64,000 nucleotides of DNA from Jeotgalibacillus sp. ET6. GTDB lineage: Bacteria; Bacillota; Bacilli; Bacillales; Jeotgalibacillaceae. This document shows positions 53,183 to 61,330 of this stretch, one piece after another. The stretch lies in assembly GCF_029667115.1 (NCBI RefSeq), contig NZ_JARUIU010000004.1, forward strand, positions 1-64,000, in the 5' to 3' direction. Each line of letters opens with the position of its first letter. Positions within the stretch are counted from its first letter, which is position 1. The position numbers and the translations under genes were made by a program. The notes under the pieces were generated by a model. It searched no databases. It saw only the letters and a list, made by a program, of their open reading frames with translations, and was not told the origin of the DNA.

Positions 53183-53842
53183 ATGATAAAGAACAAACTC
53201 TTCCTTATCAGTTCAGCTATCCTGTTTTGTCTTTCCATCATTGTCTATTTCATCATTCCAAACGAAAGAAAATTGCAGGGAACTCTTACTGTGATGAATT
53301 TTCCTGTACAAGACCACAATGGGATGGTTGTATTGGGTACGATTGGGACATTGTTTTTCATCGCGTGTCTATTTTGCCTGGCCAGGGGGTTGGAAAAATA
53401 TCGTGTACGGTCCGTCATTGGCGTGATGGTTGTGTTCGTTTTTTTGCCGGGTATTCTCATGACTGGGTATCAGGAAACCTTTGCTTCCGGGGTAAAGGCG
53501 GTCTCATACGGTCAAGATGGAGAGTGCTTTTTTGAAACGGTTGAAGAAGACCAATTAAACGGTGAATGCACGTTCGTTTTGCGTAACCGGAGCAATGAAG
53601 AAGTGACGTTTGAGGTGGAGTTTATGGATTCCTTTTATTACGTTGAAGAAAATCAAAGAATGGTATCGCTTATGAATCTCGCTGGCCCGCATAAGGTCAC
53701 CATGGAAGCGAATGAAAAAAGGTCCATCCGCGTGACGGAGCTGCTGGATGTATCTAAGGTTCCCAACCACATTGATTCGGGTAGTTCTTATGGCATCGAG
53801 CTTAAGTTAATTCAAAGTAATGGTGATCAGGTTCATTTATAA
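53183..53842 (+). CDS. Two-TM membrane protein of unknown function
   Basis: 219 residues: TM1 (about 6-25), a short loop, TM2 (about 47-67) and probably TM3 (about 76-95), then an extracytoplasmic beta-rich domain (about 105-219; CTFVLRNRSNEEVTFEVEF). I do not recognise the family. Its base composition is that of the chromosomal backbone, so it marks the right flank of the defence island. Confidence 0.65.
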   Translation: MIKNKLFLISSAILFCLSIIVYFIIPNERKLQGTLTVMNFPVQDHNGMVVLGTIGTLFFIACLFCLARGLEKYRVRSVIGVMVVFVFLPGILMTGYQETFASGVKAVSYGQDGECFFETVEEDQLNGECTFVLRNRSNEEVTFEVEFMDSFYYVEENQRMVSLMNLAGPHKVTMEANEKRSIRVTELLDVSKVPNHIDSGSSYGIELKLIQSNGDQVHL

Positions 53843-53867
53843 TCTATAGGTTCTCCTATGTATAAGC

Positions 53868-53912
53868 AACCCCTCTAATCTTCAAACATTGAAGAATAGA
53901 GGGGTTTTCGAT
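53868..53912. terminator. Bidirectional terminator
   Basis: AACCCCTCTAATCTTCAA and TTGAAGAATAGAGGGGTT pair around a four-base loop (ACAT region), with T-rich tail. Confidence 0.85.
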
Positions 53913-53938
53913 TCAATAATTTTTAAGTGTGTGCCTGT

Positions 53939-54595
53939 TTACCGGTCACATCCGTACTTGAATTCAGGTTCTGTTTGGATATAATAAGCCGTTCTCACTT
54001 CTGCCACCCAAAAGGCAAAGGCTGACCTCCAGGAAACACTATTGAAAAATTCATCAACAGATTGATTGTCAGAATCCCAGACGATTAGTGTATTAAGCGG
54101 GGGAATTCCTCCGAGCCACAATCCATTTGTGAGGTCGGTGTCATCTTCCCGGACTAGTAGAAGGGGAATCCCGCGCTGAAAGGCCATGGCCGGTTCGATT
54201 TGGGCAAAGCTTGAGCCCTGCCAGAAGGGTTCGGTTGATGGGGGTGGCCCTACATTTGTATCGATGGTTTCAATGAGAAAACGGCGGAAGTTCACGGCCA
54301 GCATGCCGTAGCTTGAAGAAACCAGTCTGCGGACATTCGTTAAAATGGTTTCCGGGTAGTTTTCTGTTATAGGACCTGTACGAGGGAAAAGCAATGCATT
54401 CTCCATTTCAAAAATAAGCCGGTTAAGAAATTGCCGCTGCTTTGCGTTCAAGTTATTCGTCGTGCTTAAGAACACGGGAAGGCGAAATGCGCGGTCAAGG
54501 CAATCCTGGTGTGGTTTTAATGAGTGGTTCTTACACTCCTGCTCTTTCTCTATCACTCTATCATGATTGGAATCTTGATTTTGATCCATAGTCAT
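53939..54595 (-). CDS. Rossmann-like protein, possibly NDT/TIR-related
   Basis: 218 residues. After a hydrophilic N-terminus comes RLPVFLSTTNNLNAKQRQFL, then LTNVRRLVSSSYGMLAVNFRR and AQIEPAMAFQRGIPLLLVRE. This succession (beta-strand with S/T, a helix, a strand, and the E...A...G.P.L.V element) is the pattern of nucleoside deoxyribosyltransferase-like and TIR-like folds that bind or cleave nucleotides. The assignment is by pattern only. ATG 54595 has AGGAGG eleven bases upstream; GTG 54607 lies within that site. Confidence 0.5.
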   Translation of the reverse strand: MTMDQNQDSNHDRVIEKEQECKNHSLKPHQDCLDRAFRLPVFLSTTNNLNAKQRQFLNRLIFEMENALLFPRTGPITENYPETILTNVRRLVSSSYGMLAVNFRRFLIETIDTNVGPPPSTEPFWQGSSFAQIEPAMAFQRGIPLLLVREDDTDLTNGLWLGGIPPLNTLIVWDSDNQSVDEFFNSVSWRSAFAFWVAEVRTAYYIQTEPEFKYGCDR

Positions 54596-54901
54596 CTCTT
54601 TATTCACCTCCTTCTATTTACTATATGAAAAAGGAGAAAAGAGAGTTGGACAATACGCATCTATTTTCGCTAAAGCTGAATAAATAATAATTATGCCTAC
54701 AGCAGGTGGCTATCTATTTTAATAGAATTAGCCGCCTGTTTTTTTATATTAGAAGAGCTATTCACCCTAATTCCTATACTTTTCACAGAAAATTGTATAG
54801 TTTACCTGTGTTCTTGTGAAATCTGTACTGCTAAAATCTAGAAATAAGTAAGCGCTTTCTATTTTAACAAAAATACATACGTGAAAAATGGAGGGGTTTA
54901 G
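54596..54901. other. Intergenic region upstream of the second xylanase module
   Basis: 306 bases without a gene. It includes a hairpin (AGCAGGTGGCTA / TAGCCGCCTGTTTTTTT, about 54700-54746) that may terminate leftward or remnant transcription, and a cre-like site at 54847. Confidence 0.55.
54847..54860. promoter_or_regulatory. cre site upstream of GH10/GH43 module
   Basis: AGTAAGCGCTTTCT fits the CcpA cre consensus (TGWAANCGNTNWCA) at its core AAGCGCTTTC. It lies about 42 bases before the GH10 start, consistent with catabolite repression. Confidence 0.65.
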
Positions 54902-56137
54902 ATGGGACAGGCTCATGAGTTGAAGCACAGAATGGGGAACAAGACGATTAAGCTGGTGGATGCAGCAGGTCTACCAGCCGCGGGAAAAGAAGTCGAGATC
55001 AAGCAGACAAATCATGCGTTTTTGTTTGGGTGCGGCATTTTTGACGCGGTGGATGTAGCAAACCAAAACGTACCCTCAGACAGACTTGCATTCCAGGAAG
55101 AAAAGCTGGATTTATTTTTAGACGTGTTTAACTCCGCCACGCTGCCGTTTTACTGGGGGAGGTTCGAGCCTGAAAAAGGAAAGCCGCTCACAAAAGAATT
55201 ACAGGCAGCAGCCCGGTGGTTAAAGGAGCGGAATGTTGCCGTAAAAGGACATCCGCTTTGCTGGCATACTGTAACCGCCCCGTGGCTTTTGGAAATGAGC
55301 AATGAGGAAATTCTTCAGGCGCAGTTTGCTAGAATCGAGCGCGAGGTGACTGACTTTAAAGGGCTGATTGATACATGGGATGTGATCAATGAAGTGGTGA
55401 TTATGCCGATTTTTGATCAGTACGATAATGGCATTACAAGAATCAGTCAGGATCTAGGACGTGTAGGCATCATTAAAGAAATGTTTGCAAAAACGCGTGA
55501 ACACAACCCGGATGCGACGCTTCTATTAAATGATTTTAATACGTCGATCAACTATGAAATTTTAATCGACGGCTGCTTGAATGCTGGGGTTAAGATTGAT
55601 GCGATTGGCATTCAGTCCCATCAGCATCAGGGGTATTGGGGCCGTGAAAAACTTGAGGAAGTGCTGGATCGTTTTTCACATTTCGGTCTGCCGATCCACT
55701 TTACTGAAAACACCTTAACCTCCGGGCATCTGATGCCGCCTGAGATTGTGGATTTAAATGATTATGAACCTTCCCACTGGCCGTCTACACCGGAATTTGA
55801 AGAGCGTCAGGCAAAAGAAGCAGAGGAAATGTATTCGATTTTGTTTCAGCATCCATTAGTTCAAGCGATTACGACCTGGTCCTTCAGTGACGATGGTTCG
55901 TGGCTTGGTGCGCCTGCCGGATTTATTCGGAAAGACAACAGTCCAAAACCAGCGTATAAGGTGCTGAAAAAGCGGATTAAAGGGGATTGGAGTACACATC
56001 TTACCGTGAAAAGCGATGACAATGGAGTGATTTCCTTTGAGGGGTTTTTAGGTGAGTACGACCTGGTATGCGATGGGGAAAAGGTCTCCTTTACCATCGA
56101 ACAGGAAGCTGAAACCGATCAGCTGATTCTCCGATAA
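54902..56137 (+). CDS. GH10 xylanase with N-terminal beta-domain, no signal peptide
   Basis: 411 residues. An N-terminal strand-rich region (TIKLVDAAGLPAAGKEVEI, FLFGCGIFDAV) precedes the GH10 barrel; acid/base E164 (WDVINEVV) and nucleophile E269 (HFTENTL); also HPLCWHTVTAPWL and TTWSFSDDGSWL. It is only distantly related to the other GH10 enzyme here and belongs to a subgroup with this N-terminal extension. No export signal, so the substrate is again likely a short imported xylan fragment. Start after GGAGGGG. Confidence 0.92.
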   Translation: MGQAHELKHRMGNKTIKLVDAAGLPAAGKEVEIKQTNHAFLFGCGIFDAVDVANQNVPSDRLAFQEEKLDLFLDVFNSATLPFYWGRFEPEKGKPLTKELQAAARWLKERNVAVKGHPLCWHTVTAPWLLEMSNEEILQAQFARIEREVTDFKGLIDTWDVINEVVIMPIFDQYDNGITRISQDLGRVGIIKEMFAKTREHNPDATLLLNDFNTSINYEILIDGCLNAGVKIDAIGIQSHQHQGYWGREKLEEVLDRFSHFGLPIHFTENTLTSGHLMPPEIVDLNDYEPSHWPSTPEFEERQAKEAEEMYSILFQHPLVQAITTWSFSDDGSWLGAPAGFIRKDNSPKPAYKVLKKRIKGDWSTHLTVKSDDNGVISFEGFLGEYDLVCDGEKVSFTIEQEAETDQLILR

Positions 56138-56175
56138 TGACGATCAAAACGGAAATGCAGGGAGTGAAAACACGT

Positions 56176-57594
56176 ATGACGATGAAACAAGGGGTAAATC
56201 CGTATCTTCCATCCTGGGAGTACATTCCGGATGCGGAGCCGCATGTCTTTCAAGGGAGGGTGTATATTTATGGCTCCCATGACCGCTTTAACGGGCATGT
56301 GTTTTGTTTAAACGATTATGTATGCTGGTCGGCGCCGGTTGACGATCTTGGCGATTGGCGGTTTGAGGGGGTTATCTACCAAAAAAGGGATGATCCCCTT
56401 AACCCGGACGGCAGAATGTGTCTGTACGCACCGGATGTAACGCAGGGCCCGGGTGGACGTTATTATCTATACTATGTGCTTGATAAAGTGTCCATTGTAT
56501 CTGTGGCTGTGTGCGACACGCCGGCAGGGAAATATGAATTTTACGGCTATGTGCAGGATTCAGAAGGTGGTCTGCTTGGAGATAGAGAAGGCGACCAGCC
56601 CCAGTTTGATCCCGGTGTCCTGACAGAAGGTGATACTGTCTATCTTTATACCGGATTTTGCGCGGCCGGCGACACGTCTAGAAAGGGCGCGATGGCAACG
56701 GTATTGGCTGCCGATATGCTGACAATCGTGGAAGAGCCGGTTTTTATTGCACCGAGTGAGCCTTACAGCAAAGGAAGCGGCTACGAAGGACATGAATTTT
56801 TTGAGGCACCGTCTATGCGGAAAAAAGGCGACACCTATTATTTCATTTATTCCTCCATTGTGATGCATGAGCTGTGCTATGCAACAAGCAAGCATCCGAC
56901 GAAGGATTTTGTTTACCAGGGCGTCATTGTAAGCAATAACGATCTTCATATCGAGACGTATAAACCTGCCGCGCAGCCGATGTATTACGGCGGCAATAAC
57001 CACGGCAGCATCGTTGAAGTAAATGGCGGGTGGTATATCTTTTACCACAGGCACACGAATGGGACGAGCTTTAGCCGTCAGGGCTGCATTGAGCAGATAG
57101 AGTTTCTCCCGGATGGAACGATTCCTCAGGTAGAGATGACGTCTTCCGGACCAAACGGGGGGCCGCTTGCCGGACGCGGGGAGTATCCCGCTCATCTTGC
57201 GTGCAGCCTTTTCACAAAAGAGGAAGAAGTGTATTCCGGTTCCTTTGGTGCGTGGATGGACGGGAGATTTCCGAAGATTACACAGGACGGAAAAGATGGA
57301 GACGAAGAAAGAGGGTATATTGCCAATATGCAGAATGAAGCAACTGCTGGATTTAAATATTTCGATTGCAACGGCATTCAAAAAGTGAAAATTGAGGTTC
57401 GGGGCTACTGCCGCGGCAGCTTTGAGGTTAAAACAGCCTGGAACGGACCGGTGCACGGGCGAATCCCGGTGGACTTTACTAACGTTTGGACTGAATATGC
57501 GGCCGACCTTATCATTCCGGACGGCAAGCAGGCGTTATACTTTACGTTTAGCGGAACGGGTAGTGCGAGCTTGGCTTCCTTTACGCTGGAGTAA
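56176..57594 (+). CDS. GH43 arabinofuranosidase/xylosidase-type enzyme with C-terminal sugar-binding-like domain
   Basis: 472 residues. The GH43 propeller (about 5-310) has NPYLPSWEYIPDAEPHVFQG with the base Asp, RMCLYAPDVTQGPGGRYYLYY, and EGHEFFEAPSMRKKGDTYYFIY with the acid Glu. A C-terminal beta-sandwich (about 340-472; FEVKTAWNGPVHGRIPVDFT) resembles a CBM6-like domain. This layout is common in arabinoxylan-debranching enzymes. ATG 56176 is preferred because GGGAGTG precedes it; ATG 56137 overlaps the stop of the GH10 gene as TAATG. Confidence 0.85.
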   Translation: MTMKQGVNPYLPSWEYIPDAEPHVFQGRVYIYGSHDRFNGHVFCLNDYVCWSAPVDDLGDWRFEGVIYQKRDDPLNPDGRMCLYAPDVTQGPGGRYYLYYVLDKVSIVSVAVCDTPAGKYEFYGYVQDSEGGLLGDREGDQPQFDPGVLTEGDTVYLYTGFCAAGDTSRKGAMATVLAADMLTIVEEPVFIAPSEPYSKGSGYEGHEFFEAPSMRKKGDTYYFIYSSIVMHELCYATSKHPTKDFVYQGVIVSNNDLHIETYKPAAQPMYYGGNNHGSIVEVNGGWYIFYHRHTNGTSFSRQGCIEQIEFLPDGTIPQVEMTSSGPNGGPLAGRGEYPAHLACSLFTKEEEVYSGSFGAWMDGRFPKITQDGKDGDEERGYIANMQNEATAGFKYFDCNGIQKVKIEVRGYCRGSFEVKTAWNGPVHGRIPVDFTNVWTEYAADLIIPDGKQALYFTFSGTGSASLASFTLE

Positions 57595-57778
57595 GCCTGA
57601 AAATAAATTTGAATAGAATAGCTGAATAGAAGTGGTCTACCGTTCCCCTTTTGCCACTATAGTAAAACAGTAGGATGAAAAAAATAAAGTGTCATTCAAA
57701 TGTCACAGGTCTGTCAATAATTGCTATAATGTGTTTGTATGGCAGCTTCATATTGAGAGCGTAAAGGGGAGTGACTAA

Positions 57779-58252
57779 ATGGCTGATGTAAATGAACAGG
57801 CTTTTTTGAATAACGATGAGGAAAAGAGGCCGAAAAACAAGGTGGAACGTAAAGAAGGGGAACCGACCGCCGCGTTTAAAGGGGCAAGCTGGGCTGCGCT
57901 TATTATTGGCTTATCTGCTTATCTGATCGGGTTGTTTAATGCCGCAATGGAACTGAATGAGAAGGGATATTACTTTGCGGTCTTAATCTTCGGCCTGTAT
58001 GCAGCGGTCTCCCTTCAAAAAGCGGTGCGGGACAAGGAAGAAGATATCCCGGTTTCAGGCATTTACTATGGTCTCAGCTGGTTTGCCGTTGTGACAGCGA
58101 TCGCCTTGATGGCAATCGGTCTTTATAATGCCGGAAGCATCATTTTAAGTGAAAAAGGTTTTTACGCTATGGCGTTTGTTCTGAGCTTATTTGCCGCCAT
58201 TACGATTCAGAAAAACATTCGCGACACACAGGTTGCAAGACAAAGAGATTAA
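57779..58252 (+). CDS. YiaA/YiaB-type inner membrane protein
   Basis: 157 residues with two YiaAB repeats, each of two TM helices: ASWAALIIGLSAYLIGLFNA with GYYFAVLIFGLYAAVSLQK, and LSWFAVVTAIALMAIGLYNA with GFYAMAFVLSLFAAITIQK. The N-terminal 40 residues are charged and cytoplasmic. Function unknown. A TATAAT box at 57725 and GGGGAGTG ribosome site indicate its own transcript. Confidence 0.88.
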   Translation: MADVNEQAFLNNDEEKRPKNKVERKEGEPTAAFKGASWAALIIGLSAYLIGLFNAAMELNEKGYYFAVLIFGLYAAVSLQKAVRDKEEDIPVSGIYYGLSWFAVVTAIALMAIGLYNAGSIILSEKGFYAMAFVLSLFAAITIQKNIRDTQVARQRD

Positions 58253-58353
58253 TAGCAGGAGGGTATTACTGGCTGCAGTAATGCCTTTTTTATTTGTGAG
58301 AATTCTACATACATAATTGCAATTACTTGAAAATTAAAAATGTTTGCCCTATG

Positions 58354-58376
58354 CTTAGTTTACCGAATAAACTAAG
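58354..58376. promoter_or_regulatory. XylR-like operator upstream of the sugar-oxidation operon
   Basis: CTTAGTTTA and TAAACTAAG form a perfect inverted repeat with a five-base spacer (CCGAA). The arms TTAGTTT/AAACTAA are those of the Bacillus xylose operator. It overlaps a possible promoter (TTGCCC at 58344, ATAAAC at 58367), as expected for repression lifted by xylose. No xylR gene is in the window. Confidence 0.6.
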
Positions 58377-58423
58377 AGATTGTATTTGGAAGAATTAAGG
58401 AAGCATCAGATGGAGGGTTGAAC

Positions 58424-59278
58424 ATGAAAAAAGCAGTGATTACAGGTGGAAGCGGTTTACTTGGTTCAGCAGTTATACAGGAATTTTTAGATCATGGCTA
58501 CGAAGTGGTAAATGCAGACAGAGTGCATCCAAAGGAAGCGCTATGCAAAACCGTCATCACAGACCTGACGAACCTCGGTGAAGTATACGGAGTGCTTTCG
58601 GGAGCGGATGCAGTAGTTCATCTTGCTGCGATTCCAGTAGCCTATTCTCATCCGAATGAAGTCACCTTTCAAAATAACGTCATGTCTACCTACAACATTT
58701 TAGAAGCGGCAGGAAATCTCGGCATAAAAAAAGCGGTTATTTCCTCAAGCGAGTCCTCGTATGGGATCTGTTTTTCAAAACAGAATTTAACGCCTCAATA
58801 TGTACCGATCGATGAGGAACACTCGCAGCTGCCGGAAGAAAGCTATGGCTTATCAAAAATTGTGAATGAAAAAACAGCGGATATGATCCATCAGCGAACA
58901 GGGATGCAGGTTGTATCCTTCCGGCTGGGAAATGTGATTTCTCCTGAAATGTATAAAAATTTTCCTTCGTTCATCCATGAGCCTGAGCAGCGCAAAACGA
59001 TTTTGTGGAGCTATATTGATACACGCGATGCAGCCACCGCCTACCGGTTAGCGGTCGAAGCAGAGGGACTCGGCTCTGTTGCGCTGAATATTGGAGCGGA
59101 CGAGACAAGCATGGATATTGAAAGCAGAAAGCTGATGGAGACCTGTTTCCCTGAGGTAAAGGACTTCCGGGAGGATTTATCCGGCTTTGAGCCCCTATTA
59201 AATAATAAAAAAGCGAAGAAGCTCTTAAACTGGGAACCTGTTCAAAAATGGAGAGAGAATGTAAAACAATATCTTTAA
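58424..59278 (+). CDS. NAD(P)-dependent sugar epimerase/dehydratase family protein
   Basis: 284 residues of the extended SDR type. The cofactor loop is GGSGLLGSA, the catalytic Y-x3-K is SYGLSKIVNEK and the serine is in ISSSESSYG. Members act on nucleotide sugars or free sugar acids (for example uronate dehydrogenase). ATG 58424 follows GGAGG; TTG 58418 is less likely. It opens the operon behind the XylR-like operator, 18 bases before the reductase gene. Confidence 0.85.
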   Translation: MKKAVITGGSGLLGSAVIQEFLDHGYEVVNADRVHPKEALCKTVITDLTNLGEVYGVLSGADAVVHLAAIPVAYSHPNEVTFQNNVMSTYNILEAAGNLGIKKAVISSSESSYGICFSKQNLTPQYVPIDEEHSQLPEESYGLSKIVNEKTADMIHQRTGMQVVSFRLGNVISPEMYKNFPSFIHEPEQRKTILWSYIDTRDAATAYRLAVEAEGLGSVALNIGADETSMDIESRKLMETCFPEVKDFREDLSGFEPLLNNKKAKKLLNWEPVQKWRENVKQYL

Positions 59279-59296
59279 AAATAAGGAGAGATTCAT

Positions 59297-60133
59297 ATGG
59301 GAAGCATTCAGGAAACAACGACATTGCACAACGGCATTAAAATGCCATGGCTTGGTTTTGGCGTCTTCAAGGTAAAGGACGGAGAAGAGGTTGTGAATTC
59401 GGTAAAGGCAGCTCTTGAAACCGGCTACAGAAGCATTGATACGGCAGCTATTTATGGCAACGAAGCAGGCGTCGGCCAGGCGATTGCTGAATCCAATGTG
59501 CCGAGAGAAGAATTATTTATCACCACAAAAGTCTGGAACTCCAATCACGGCTATGAAGCCGCACTTGCTGCGTTTGATGAAAGTATGGAGAAGCTCGGCT
59601 TAGATTATCTGGACCTTTATTTAATTCACTGGCCGCTCCCGTCTGAGGGGAAATATGTGGAGACATGGCAAGCACTTGAGACCCTGTACAAAGAAGGCCG
59701 TGTCCGTGCAATTGGCGTCAGCAACTTTAAAACGCATCATCTTGAAGACATTATCGCTAAATGTGATATCGTGCCCATGGTCAATCAGGTAGAGTACCAT
59801 CCGCAATTTAACCAGCGGGAACTGCACGATTTCTGTAAAAAGCACAGCATTCAGCTTGAAGCCTGGTCCCCATTAATGCAGGGAGGACTGCTGGAGAATC
59901 CTCTATTGGTTGAAATTGCTGAAAAACACAACAAATCAACCGCCCAGGTCATCATCCGCTGGGATATCCAAACCGGCGTCGTCACTATTCCAAAATCCGT
60001 AAACCCTCAGCGGATTGCGCAAAATGCAGATGTATTTGATTTTGAGCTTTCCCCCGAGGACATGGACAAAATCAGCACACTGAACCAGGATCAGCGCATG
60101 TTTGCCGATCCGGATGAATTCGACCGGGTTTAA
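59297..60133 (+). CDS. Aldo/keto reductase
   Basis: 278 residues of the AKR family, YtbE/YvgN type. The tetrad D, Y, K, H can be seen in SIDTAAIYGNE, TTKVW and LIHWPLP, and the NADPH-binding end in IPKSVNPQRIAQNADVFDF. Substrates range from methylglyoxal to sugars. In this operon a pentose or derived carbonyl is plausible. A terminator follows. Confidence 0.93.
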   Translation: MGSIQETTTLHNGIKMPWLGFGVFKVKDGEEVVNSVKAALETGYRSIDTAAIYGNEAGVGQAIAESNVPREELFITTKVWNSNHGYEAALAAFDESMEKLGLDYLDLYLIHWPLPSEGKYVETWQALETLYKEGRVRAIGVSNFKTHHLEDIIAKCDIVPMVNQVEYHPQFNQRELHDFCKKHSIQLEAWSPLMQGGLLENPLLVEIAEKHNKSTAQVIIRWDIQTGVVTIPKSVNPQRIAQNADVFDFELSPEDMDKISTLNQDQRMFADPDEFDRV

Positions 60134-60148
60134 TTACAATAAAAAATG

Positions 60149-60188
60149 ACTGTCCTTGCGATCCATTTTTCGCAGGGACAGTTTTTTT
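60149..60188 (+). terminator. Terminator after the aldo/keto reductase
   Basis: ACTGTCCTTGCG and CGCAGGGACAGT pair around a ten-base loop, followed by seven T's. Confidence 0.9.
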
Positions 60189-60219
60189 GTGCAGATTTAA
60201 CTCTACCTACTATAAAAAC

Positions 60220-60355
60220 AGGTTCATTGGTGTGGAAGGCGGTGACTCCTGTGGGAGCAAGCGGGAAGGGTGAGACAGTGAAGATGCGGCAGCATCGAAG
60301 TGGCTCACCTCCCGCCCCACGGAAAGCATTCGCCTGAAACGGAAATGAACCGTCC
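60220..60355 (+). repeat. Dispersed intergenic repeat, variant copy D
   Basis: Runs from GGTTCATTGGTGTGGAAGGC through GGTGACTCCTGTGGGAGCAA and CCACGGAAAGCATTCGCCTG to AATGAACCGTCC. It shares the outline GGNGACTCCTG...GGAAAGC...TGAACCG with copy A but the inner part differs, so it is a separate subtype. Confidence 0.6.
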
Positions 60356-60501
60356 TTTTAAACAGATTAAGAGTAAAATTTTCCTCTTTACAATAAATTA
60401 ATAGAACTATAACAGAAATTTCTCTCTTATTCGTTGCATTCTTCTTTTTAAGGAATTAGACTGTACGTAATGAATGATTGCGAAAGGAGGGACACGAAAG
60501 A

Positions 60502-61296
60502 ATGAGTTTCGAATACAGCAAGATGACTGATTTTACGATGGATTTCTTTCGACTGAACGGCAAAGTGGCGATCATCACCGGCGGAAATTCAGGGCTGGGT
60601 CAGGGATATGCACTCGCACTTGCGAAAGCCGGAGCGGATATTTTTGCCGTCAGCATGGGGGAAGACGACGATCAAACAAGAAAGCTGGTTGAAGCAGAGG
60701 GCGTCAGATACCACTTGATGATCGGCGATATTACCGAAGAAGGTGTGTGCAAGCAGATCGTGGAAGATTGCTTGAGACTGTTTGGCCGAATTGACATTTT
60801 GATTAATAATGCGGGCATTAGCTTGAACGAAAAAGATGTCACCCGGTTTACGAGACTTCAATGGGACAAAATGGTTTCAGTTAATTTGACTGCCCCGTTT
60901 GAGTTAGCGCATGAGGTGGCAAAAATCATGATCGAGCAAAAAAGCGGAAAGATTATCAATTCCTGCTCCCTATTTTCCTATCTTGGTGGACAATGGTCGC
61001 CTGCCTATGCCTCCACAAAGCACGGACTGGCGGGATTCACAAAAGCGTATTGTGATGAACTGGCTCAATACAATATTCAAGTAAATGGCATTGCGCCAGG
61101 ATACTTTGCCACGGATGTTACAAAGGAAACGAGAGCAAATATGGAAAGCAATCAACGGGTGCTGGATCATATTCCAGCCAACCGATGGGGAAATATTGTG
61201 GATTTGATGGGCACGATTGTCTTTCTATCAAGCGATGCGTCAAATTATGTGAACGGCACCTTAATCAATGTAGACGGCGGATTTTTAGTTCGATAG
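60502..61296 (+). CDS. Short-chain dehydrogenase (YgcW/KduD-like)
   Basis: 264 residues. Cofactor loop GGNSGLGQG, NNAG, and catalytic S-Y-K in SCSLFSYLGGQWSPAYASTKHG; C-terminal VNGTLINVDGGF. Members oxidise sugar acids such as gluconate or keto-deoxygluconate. ATG 60502 follows AGGAGGG; a longer frame starts at 60478 before that site. With the following FAD oxidase and kinase it reproduces the trio YgcW-YgcU-YgcE of E. coli, whose pathway is not established. Confidence 0.88.
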   Translation: MSFEYSKMTDFTMDFFRLNGKVAIITGGNSGLGQGYALALAKAGADIFAVSMGEDDDQTRKLVEAEGVRYHLMIGDITEEGVCKQIVEDCLRLFGRIDILINNAGISLNEKDVTRFTRLQWDKMVSVNLTAPFELAHEVAKIMIEQKSGKIINSCSLFSYLGGQWSPAYASTKHGLAGFTKAYCDELAQYNIQVNGIAPGYFATDVTKETRANMESNQRVLDHIPANRWGNIVDLMGTIVFLSSDASNYVNGTLINVDGGFLVR

Positions 61297-61330
61297 ATAT
61301 TTTAAAATACATGTAAAAGGAGAATGACCA

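Larger units (their letters stand above)
60134..60501. other. Intergenic region with repeat copy D
   Basis: 368 bases without a gene. It holds the terminator at 60149, a divergent repeat copy at about 60220-60355 and then AT-rich sequence that should contain the promoter of the SDR-oxidase-kinase genes. Confidence 0.6.

Noticed and set aside
53074-53535. 153-residue frame overlapping the 53183-53842 gene
   Set aside because: It is out of frame with the membrane protein, which has the better ribosome site and a sensible TM pattern.
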